Origin: Patiria pectinifera
Lineage: Eukaryota; Echinodermata; Asteroidea; Valvatida; Asterinidae
DNA: 64,000 bases
NCBI GenBank assembly: GCA_029964075.1
Contig: CM057134.1
Coordinates: 18,640,905 to 18,704,904 of the forward strand
Direction of reading: 5' to 3'
Position 1 is the stretch's first letter. Each line of letters starts with the position of its first letter. A program made the translations under genes and the position numbers. The notes under the pieces are model-generated. The model was not told where the DNA came from, made no database searches, and saw nothing but the letters and a program-made list of their open reading frames with translations. Positions 47,255 to 57,700 of this stretch are shown piece by piece.

Positions 47255-48230
47255 TGGGGCTGGGGCTGGGGTGGGGCTGGGGTGGGGCTGGGGCTGGGGC
47301 CGGGGCTGGGGCCGGGGCTGGGGCCGGGGCTGGGGCCGGGGCTGGGGCTGGGGCTGGGTCTCGGTCTGTTGCTGGGGCAGGGGCTGGTGTAGGGGTTTGA
47401 GCTGAGGCTGAGGCAGGGGCTGAGTCTAGGTCTGCAGCTAAGTCTGTGGCTGAGACTTGGACTGTGGCTGGGACTTGGACTGCTGGGGCTGTGGCTGGGA
47501 CTGGGACTTGATCTATGGCTGTGTCTGGGGCAGGGTCTGTGGCTGGGACTAGGGCAGGGGCTTGAGTAAGGGCTGGGTTTGTGGCTTGGTCTGTGGCTCG
47601 GTCTAGGGTTGGGGCTTGGTCTCTGACTGGGACAGGGGGTTAATTGGGGCTGTGTCTCTGACTGGGCAAGGGCTGGGGCAGGGGTTGGGGCAGGGGCTGG
47701 TGCTGGGCTGGGTCTGTGGCTTGGTTTCGGTCTGTTGCTGGGGCTGGTGTAGGGGTTTGAGCTGGGCTGAGGCAGGGGCCGAGTCTAGGTCTGCAGCTAG
47801 GTTTGTGGCTGTGACTGGGGCTGTTTCTGTGACTATATAGGACTGTAGCAGGGGCTGCTAGGGCTGTGTCTTGGTCTGGGACTGCGGTTAGGGCTGTGGC
47901 ATGGGCTGGTGCATTGTCTGTGGCTGACGGTTCTGTGGCTGGGTCTGGGGCAGGGTCTGTGGCTTGGACTGGGGGCAGAGGCCTGGGCTTGGGCTGGGGT
48001 AGGGTCTGTGGCTGGGTCTGTGGCTGGGTCTGGGGTAGGGTCTCCGGCTGGGACTAGGGCAGTGGCTTGGGTAGGGACTGGGTTTGTGGCTGGGTCTGTG
48101 GCTGGGTCTAGGGTTGGGGCTGTGTCTCTGACTGGGCAGGGACTGCGGAAAGGGCTGTCGCTGGGTTTGGGTTTAGGGTTCGGGCATTGTCTCTGACTGG
48201 GGGCAGAGTCTCTGACTGGGCAGGGGTTGG
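47255..48230. repeat. G-rich minisatellite at the 3' end of SRCR gene A
   Basis: GGGGCT hexamers (dense at 47255-47360) grading into 12- and 18-bp units such as GGGTCTGTGGCT. Antisense to the gene it encodes proline-rich text in every frame. The last 20 codons of gene A (from 48230 down to the stop at 48173) enter it. A partner array is at 61930-62560. Confidence 0.85.
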
Positions 48231-48711
48231 GGTGCCGTACCGGGGTAGAACGGCGGACTATTAACCACTGCAGCATATGCAGGAGGTGGCGGACTAACAA
48301 CCACTGAATCATATGCAGGAGGGGACAGGTCGGCGTTGGCGGTGTTTGATACCGGAGCAACCCCTGGTGTACGGTTGTACTTGGGAAACCCGGTACCAGG
48401 TAACTGGACCATTAATTGGGGCTGGTCACTGAAGGGCATTGGGTAGTACCCTGGAGGTGGTTGACGAGGTACGGGCTGGGCAAAGGGGTGCTCGCTGTAG
48501 AGAGGGTTAGTTACAATATTGGCTCTGTTGGAATTCTGGTCAGGGGCCAGTGGTTCAGCGGCCGATGCCAAGGGTATGTTTATGTTATTGAATGTCGGTG
48601 ACAACTTCTTGCGCATTCTTCTGACTACGACTATGATGACAATGGCAATGATTGCGATCACTAACGATGAAGAGCAGATAGCAATTCCTACGACTGCACC
48701 AGCGGAGAGGC
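48173..48711 (-). CDS. Gene A exon: transmembrane segment and cytoplasmic PPxY tail
   Basis: Acceptor CCTCCAG precedes GGC CTC TCC ([15 protein letters not shown]). The membrane helix ends in basic RRMRKK. The tail has [38 protein letters not shown] and SPPFYPG, then [19 protein letters not shown] and a stop at 48173-48175. PPxY motifs bind WW domains of Nedd4-type ubiquitin ligases (family knowledge), suggesting ubiquitin-controlled trafficking. The last codons run into the minisatellite. Confidence 0.88.
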
Positions 48712-51700
48712 CTGGAGGAAAAGAGGAACACAGACATTACGTTGAATCATTTAAACAGGGAAATTCGCCTGAAACAGATATTCCAGTCTTTGTGCCAACT
48801 AACGTACATTTAGAATGAGATTCAATAAACGCACCTAGTTATTCAAAATGTTCCAGTTTCATTTTTGGCTCGGTGATGTAGTGTAGGATATTTAAAGTTA
48901 TGACGTAAAAAGGTCGCCATGTAATAATTGAGCCATATTTGGCGTTGGCATGGCAACGAGATCACGCTTTCAGCTAAGATACTATGGGAGTCAGGTTGGC
49001 GTGGTGGTACTTGCACTGACCTGGTTCTGTCATGTGTGATTTGCAAGTAACTCCGGCGTCCTCACTGTGCTTACAATCATTACTAAACCATCTGCTGTGT
49101 GAACAGTCATCAATGCTTGATTCGAAGCCATAGCAGTGGACATCGTCAAGGATGATCCATCCTGATCCTTGGCCAAAGTGAGCATTGCTCCAAGCATTGG
49201 ATGCAGAAGGCAAGCCAAGCATGCGACAGACGACATTTGCATCATCAAGGTCCCATCCATCATCACAGACTGTGCCCCACTCGCCTTGGAAGTAGACCTC
49301 TACTCGACCCTCGTAGGAGGAGCTGCCACCAACAAGTCGAACTGAACCTAAAAGCAACAGGAAAATACATTGTGGTAATTTGTCTTTTCTTTTGTCTCTT
49401 GGACAATATGTTTAAGCTGCTAACATCACAGATTCAAATAGTTTACCTTCAGGCACGGGAGTAGTAGAGACATAACGACAGATGACGCCTGCATCTTCGC
49501 CATGACTGCAATCTTCTTGTCCCCACAGCGCATGATCACATTCTGACAGAGTCGACTCAGATCCGGTACAACGAACATCATCCAGGAGGATGCTACCCGA
49601 TCCCTGCCCAAAATAAGCACCACTCTTTGCCCCAACAGCATAAGCATAGCCAAGCTGATGACAAACGACTGTAGCATCGTTGATGTCCCACGCATCATCA
49701 CAGACGGTACCCCACTGTCCACTGTGGTAGACTTCAACTCGACCTTCCCAAGCTGCAGAGCCACCAACTAGACGGACCGGCGCAGCTGAAACAGTCAACA
49801 GGATACTATATTTCAGTACCTATTGTAGCACTACAATTTATCAATCAACTTTCAAATCTACTAAGATAATAGATCATCAATAACCAATAGAAGGACTCAG
49901 CCACCGACTCAGTAGCACAGGACAGATTAACCTGATTAATAGTGTTAGACTTGACCGCTATTCCAGGAGCTACAACTTGCGGTTTGGGGGGGATTACTGA
50001 ACTTCCCAATGAACGAGCTGACTACCCCTAGTGTCAGCATAAACACAAGCAACAAAATATCACAGACGGTTTATACTTGCCACCGTAAAGTTAATTACAA
50101 CCCTCATTCATAATAGGTGAATTTTAATCGAAAAGGAAGTTCAAATTAGGTATTTATCTGATTTTTTGAACTAACTGACTACCAACCTGGGATTGGAGTT
50201 GTTCTGATGGTTTCGTCACAAGTTACTCCAGCATCTTCACTATGCTGACAGTCATTACTAAACCAACTTCTATGTGAACAGTCAGAAATGCTTGATTCAT
50301 AGCCTTCGCAGTTCACAGCGTCAAGCATGATCCGTCCTGATCCTTGGCCGAAGTGAGCATTGCTCCAAGCATGGGACGCAGAAGGGAAACCAAGCATGCG
50401 ACAGACGACATTAGCGTCATCAAGGTCCCATCCATCGTCGCAGACTGTACCCCACTCGCCTTGGTAGTAAACCTCCACTCGACCCTCATTGGAGGAGCTG
50501 CCACCAACAAGACGAACTGAAACTGAAAGAATGCAATATGGAATAAAATTAAGGTAAGAAATGTTGTCAATAGTATGACAAAAACCAAGCAATATTGATG
50601 ACGTCTGAAAGCCCAACATCTATTAATTCTTAATTCCTATGAAATTTAAATCACTGTCATTTGAGCCACTAACCTAGTGGGCTTGGAGTTGTCATGATAC
50701 TTTCACCACAAGTTACTCCAGCATCTTCACTATGCCCACAGTCATTACTAAACCAACTTCTGTGTGGACAGTCCGCGATGCTTGATTCATAGCCTACGCA
50801 GTTCACATCGTCAAGGATAATCTGTCCCGATCCTTGGCCGAAGTGAGCATTGCTCCAAGCATGGGATGCAAGAGGGAAACCAAGCATGCTGCAGACGACA
50901 TTTGCATCTTGTAGGTCCCATCCATCATCGCAGACTGTGCCCCACTCGCCTTGATAGTAGACCTCTACTCGACCCTCATTGGAGGAGCTGCCACCAGCAA
51001 GGCGAACTGAAACTGAAAAGATGCAATGTGGAAGAGAATAAAGGTAACAAATGTTGTAAAAATACTACTGTTGATGACGTTTGAAAGCCCAACATCTAGC
51101 GAGTCGTAATTTCGTAGGAAATTTAAATCACTAGTCATTTGAACAGCTTACCTGGGCTAGGAGTTGTCATGATACTTTCACCACAAGTTACTCCAGCATC
51201 TTCATTATGCCCACAGTTATGACTAAACCAGTCACGATGCTGGCATTCAACTAGGCTAGATTCATGTCCATGGCAGTTAACATCGTCCAACATGATCCGT
51301 CCTAACCCTGGACCGAAGTGAGCATTGCTCCATGCATGGGATGCTGAAGGCAAGCCAAGCATGTGACAGACAACACTTGCATCGTCAAGGTCCCATCCAT
51401 CATCGCAGACTGTACACCACTCGCCTTGGTAGAAGACCTCTACTCGACCCTCCTTGGAGGAACTGCCACCAACAAGACGAACTGAAAGTGAATGAAGAGA
51501 CAATGAGGAATATATAGTTGAGCTAATTGGAAAGAACTACAAATGAGAAATTATCTTCTTCTTTTAACCTAACAAACCACACTCTAAAAACTGAAGTGTT
51601 GAATTTTAACATTTTCGAAGTGTTACTACCAAAACAAAATTTCAAATGTTGCAAAAGGTTATTCCAACTCTTAGTAATGCTAAAGTTAACCAACTTCAAG

Positions 51701-54700
51701 ATTTGACTTTTCACATTTTAAAAGTGTTGTGAGCTTTCCTGCATAGACGCATGCGCAGTAATGTATTAGGCGACCGAGCATTTTGATTGGATAGTGAGTT
51801 CAGCGCGCGCGCACTAGATTTTTTTTCCGTCCGAGCTCCAATATGGCGTTGCGTTCTTCATAACTTTTGTCCTACATCGACCAACATCGCCGACCATCAT
51901 GATATAACCATTTGAGTAAAGGTGAGATTTTTTATACTGAGATATCAGCGTAGGAACACTGCACATTTTGATGTTAATACTACTTCTATACCGTACGAAA
52001 TTGACAGATAATTTTAAACCTTAGTTCTAACAGATGGGTGTCGCTATACATTGTACGTGTACGTGCATAACGTGCATTTGATTTGCGTGATGTATCGATG
52101 GTGTAAGCACGTATCTTACAATCGACAGAAGTATGACCAATCTTTAATCTTTACAATCTCAGTTTAATATGTGTACATGTATTTCCATATGAGGACCATG
52201 TATCGATACATCAGGCAAATCCAATCCACGTATGAACGTACGAACATGTATAGCGACACTCATCTGTACTTATATGGTCTAAAATTATCTGTCAATTTCG
52301 TACGATATAAAAGCAGAATTTACATAAAGATGTGCAGTGTTCCTACGATAATATCTCAGTATAAACAAATCTCACATTTACTCAAATGGTTATATCGGGA
52401 TACTTACTAATTGTTAAATCATAATTATGACATATCTTATATACGATTAAGTCGTAATTACGACTTAGGATATCTCAAAATTATGACTTAATACTAAGTC
52501 ATAATTATGAGATATAGGCCTAAGTCATAATTATGACTTAATAATAAGTCATAATGATGAGATATGTCATAATTATGATTTAACAATTACTAAGTCGTAA
52601 TTAGGAGATATAAGTCATAATTATGACTTTATTTTGTTATTGTTTTGTTTTTTGTATTATGTCCCTTTAATGCTTCCGTACAAAGTAACACATTTAAAGG
52701 GTAACAAATAGCTGTCATAGATGGCAATGGGTAAAGAGGTAACTGAATAGTAGTTGTAACATTTTATAAGGGTAAGATCCAACACTTTCCTACACTTTCC
52801 TAACATTTTCAAAATGCTGGATCCCAACACTTTTTTAACGCTTGGAAAAGTGTTGCAAAAGGGATCGACACTTTTGTAACTTTCTAAAAGTGTTGGAATT
52901 CGTAACACTTTGGAAAGTGTTGAATCAACCTTTAAAGTGTGGTCACTGATCGCACACTGAGCAAGTGTTAAAGTTATCATTTATAAAGTTGAATTGAACA
53001 CTTTAGTTTTTAGAGAGTACCAACCTGGTAAAGGAGTAGTTGTCATGTTACCACAAGTTACTCCAGCATCATGCCTATGCCAGCAGTCACGACTAATCCA
53101 ACTTCTGTGTGGACATTGATCAATGTTAGATTCGGTTCCTAAGCAGTTCACATCGTCAAGGACGATCCGTCCTGATCCTCGGCCAAAGTGAGCATTGCTC
53201 CAAGCATTGGACGCAGAAGGGTAACCAAGCATGCGACAGACGACATAAGCATCATCAAGGCCCCAACCATGATCGCAGACTGTACCCCACTCGCCTTGAT
53301 AGTAGACCTCTACTCGACCCTCGTATGAGGAGTTGCCACCAGCAAGGCGAACTAAAACTGCAATATGGAATAGAATTCATGTACGAAACATTGTCAATCT
53401 AGTACTACAAGAAACAAGCAATGTTGATGATGCTTGAAAGCCCAACATTTTAAATCACTTTCAACTGATCCACTAACCTAAGTTTGAAGCACAAGTGACT
53501 CCAGCATCTTCATTATGCCCACATTTATGACTAAACCAACTTCTGTGTGGACAGTCCGCGATGCTTGATTCATAGCCTCCGCAGTTGACATCTTCAAGGA
53601 TAATCCGTCCTGATCCTTGGCCGAAGTGAGCATTGCTCCAAGCATTGGATGCAGAAGGGAAGCCAAGCATGCGACATACGACCTCAGCATCTCGTAGGTC
53701 CCATCCATCATCGCAGACTGTACCCCATTCGCCTTGGTAGAAGACCTCTACTCGGCCTTCGTAGCTGCCACCAACAAGGCGAACTAAAAGTGAACGTATA
53801 GTTTCTACGTCAATATTAAACAAGGCTACGCCGCGGTCTCGGAAAAGTGTTGCAAAAGGGATCGACACTTTTGTAACTTTCTAAAAGTGTTGGAATTCGT
53901 AACACTTTGGAAAGTGTTGAATCAACTTTTAAAGTGTGGTCACTGATCGGACACTGAGCAAGTGTTAAAGTTATCATTTATAAAGTTGAATTGAACACTT
54001 TTTTTTATAGAGTTCTTAGAGTGCACCAACCTTGTAAGGGAGTAGTTGTCATGTTACCACAAGTTACTCCAGCATCATGCCTATGCCAGTAGTTACGACT
54101 AATCCAACTTCTGTGTGGACATTGATCAATGTTAGATTCGGTTCCTAGCAGTTCACATCGTCAAGGACGATCCGTCCTGATCCTCGGCCAAAGTGAGCAT
54201 TGCTCCAAGCATTGGACGCAGAAGGGAAGCCAAGCATGCGACATACGACCTCAGCATCTCGTAGGTCCCATCCATCATCGCAGACTGTACCCCACTCGCC
54301 TTGGTAGTGGACCTCAACTCGGCCTTCGTTGGAGGAGCTGCCACCAACAAGGCGAACTAAAAGTGAACGTATAGTTTCTACGTCAATATTAAACGAGGCT
54401 TCGCCGCGGTCTCGCCAGTTCGCCGCCCCCCCCCCCCGCTTCGCGGTCGCGTCCAACATGAACTCGTGAACACACCCACACAAGAGTGTACTCACCTGCA
54501 ATCGTGGACTCCTCATTGTTCCTCTTTTGTTTGTGCTTTATCTTTTTAGGAAGACATGTTTGTTTCGTACACGATCGCCCTCCATTATTTAACGTCCCCT
54601 ACTGAATGCAAAAATAAACTCATACGCATACATTCTTGTGACATCCTAATGACGTCACATATTTTTTTTGAAAATTGTGTGCTTATGATCATGACCTACC

Positions 54701-57700
54701 AAACATGTTACAAATCGAATTAAGATATTAGCATTAGGGGAGTATGTATTGCGAAACCCCCGTGCACCTCCCCCCCCCCGAACTAACCCGCACCAACTTT
54801 TTTGGTGCCTTTCTGGGTCCTAAAACACATTTTGGGTGTTAACAGAAGAAAAAAAATCAAATGCTCTTGAGATATCGAAGATGGCGACAAATATGGCCGC
54901 CAAAAATGGTATAAACGGGAAAAAGACATTTATCAGCTGAATAATGTGATAAAAGCATATATAAAATGGTTAGGTTTATAATTTAGACCCCCAAAAACTC
55001 ATTTCTGGTATCCCTTTTTTGCTATCATGCTTCAAATTCAAGATGGTGGCCAATATGGCGACCAATATGGCAAGCAATAATTATGGTCGCCTAATTGGTA
55101 AAATGGGTAAAGTCATATATCAGCCTAATAATATGAAAAAATCATAAATGAAATTGTAAGTTATATGTTTTTCACCCTCACGAATTCATTTCTGGTATCC
55201 CTTTTTTGCTATCATGCTTCAAATTCAAGATGGCGGCCAGGATAGCGGCCAATATGGCGCCAAAATGGTAAAACAAAATGGAAAAAAGTCATACATCAGC
55301 CAAATAATGTGATAAAAGCATCAATAAAATTGTTAGTTCTGTGTCTTTTACCCTAAACAAATTCATTTCTGGTGTCCTTTTTTGGTCGCCTAATGGCCAG
55401 GATGGCCGCCAATATGGCCTCCAAAAGTGGTCAAATGTGAGACAAATGTTATCTATCAGCCAAATAATATGATAAATGCATGCAATTATTAGATATAATG
55501 CTTTGAACCCTTACAAATTCATTTTAAGCATTATTTTGTTTTGCTACCATGAACCAAAATCAAGATGGCTGCCCATATGGCTGCCAAAAAATGGTTAAAT
55601 TTGAGAACAGTCAAAAATGTAAGTGATATGTATAAGCGAAAGTTGAGATGATGTGTTTGAGACTTCATTGCGCATCTGGATTTGTCTTACTTGTGAACAT
55701 TTTCCAAATTCAAGATGGTGGTCCAAGTGACCGTAGTATATCAAAATAAATAAAAAATATATTTATCAAAAATGTATTAAATAACTATGAACACTCACTA
55801 AGTGGTGTGGAAAATAATATCTTTAGGTATCTCACATAAAGGCTAAAGTAATATACAGACATGCTGTATAGTGATTGTCCACTGCTTTAACACACAAACA
55901 CACACACCCCCGTCGTGTTTTACTATACGCCTGAGGACAACCTATTGTGTTTCCCTTTGTCCCTGTACTTAAACACTTTCCCATAGACTAAGCACGTAAA
56001 CGTACGATCGAGGACAGTTTCGAACAAAAGCACCGTCGATCGAGGACTGAAAGGATGTTTTGTTCTCCATTTGTGTGTCTGTCCTTGAGCGCAATACAAG
56101 ACAGGAACACACAGGCACATACAGCATACACACCCACACACTTGGTATTGTGAAAGACAAAATAATACCCATTCTGTAATCCATCTGGAGGTACCTCAAC
56201 TAAAAGCAAAAGTATAACCTATGGACATTTTATATAGCCATTGTCTATAATTATAAAATGGAGGACAGATCATGTTTCCCATGTGCGCTTTCCTTTGTGG
56301 TAGACGGTCCCTACTTCGTCTGGCGTCCCGACTTCGCTCCCATAAGAAAGCACATAATGTAAACAAGGCCATTACGTCATTGGGTCTTAGGTCCATTGGA
56401 GGTGACCAAAGTCATTGAGCTCTGCAATATGATTTTTAAGGAGCATTCATTTTTTGTTTATGATCCATTATTAAATATTAAAAAAATTGTCAACTTAAGG
56501 CCCCCCCCCCCAAAAAAGTCTCCGGTTTCTGGTATGCGCGCGCGTCGCCGTAGCCATGTGCGTCGGCAAAATGAAAACTTTTTTTTTCCAATGAAAGATG
56601 ATGTCCCAAAACCGCCAAACTCACTGGTTTGACTGGAATCCTGCTGCTGCACAACTTTAACGTGTTTTTAGATGGGGTTATGATCGAGAATAAGCTATAT
56701 GTGGCCTCTCTGGTCTCCCATAATATTTGCATTAAGTTTAGTCGGGCACCATTTGCAGTCATCAGCCGACATTTGAAGCAAAAAAAAACAGGTAAAAAAA
56801 AAAAAAGCCACGTCGCCGCACCACTTTTTGGGCAAGCTCCATACCAGAAACCGGAGACTTGTTTTTGTCGCCTAAGCAAGTAGATCTTGCATGGTATCCT
56901 TCAGATCCATGCACTATAATTTAAAAGCATATCCACTATATTATGTGACTATCATCTCCAAAAGCAATATTGCATTCACCCAATTACGCACAGCTAAACT
57001 GGGAAGTAAAAACACATCGAAATACTTATACAGCCTATACATGAAGCATATTGACTACTCCTTGAGCCCATATAGCTGACTAATGGCCGCTCTATCCCCA
57101 ATTCAAACTTTTTTTCCCAACATTTTCTTCCGAACATTGGGACTCTAGATACTGTGTATGAGAGTCCCAACACTTAAGGTGTTGAAAACATGCTATACAG
57201 GAAAATAGAGTGGCACATGAATCAACCAGTCCAACACCCCTTCAGTACTGCATCAATTACCTGTGCCAAGAGAAAGATGAGGCATGAACCGGGAACTAGT
57301 CTCTATTTGCTACACATTTATCCACAGTCAACCACCAGACTAATGACACTGAATGAAAGGGTCAGTCTTTTCAAATAGTTGGAACATGGTTAGACATGTA
57401 CCAGACATGCACCAGTCTAGTCTTTAGCCTCATTTTGAAATCACTTGACTTCCCTCTCATGTGCAAAATATTGACGAAATTCCTCCTTTAAAAGTTGAAT
57501 TGAGATTGCAAACTTGGTTGGTGAAAATTTGAGGACCTTACATTTTTTTTGGCCAACGAATTTTGGGAGAAATTTGCTTGCTAAAGAGTGAGTAAAGTTG
57601 ACCTGATTTAGTTTTGCACGTTTCAGCGCACTCCAGGTGACCACGTAAAAGGTGTAAGCTAACTCCCCCGGATTTTCCGAACGTGTGTCGCTACGATTCC

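Noticed and set aside
54425-54438. Start of another SRCR exon upstream of h
   Set aside because: The extended reading frame above 54356 is intronic (same sequence follows exon g) and contains a poly-C run; no VRLVGG or cysteine motifs.
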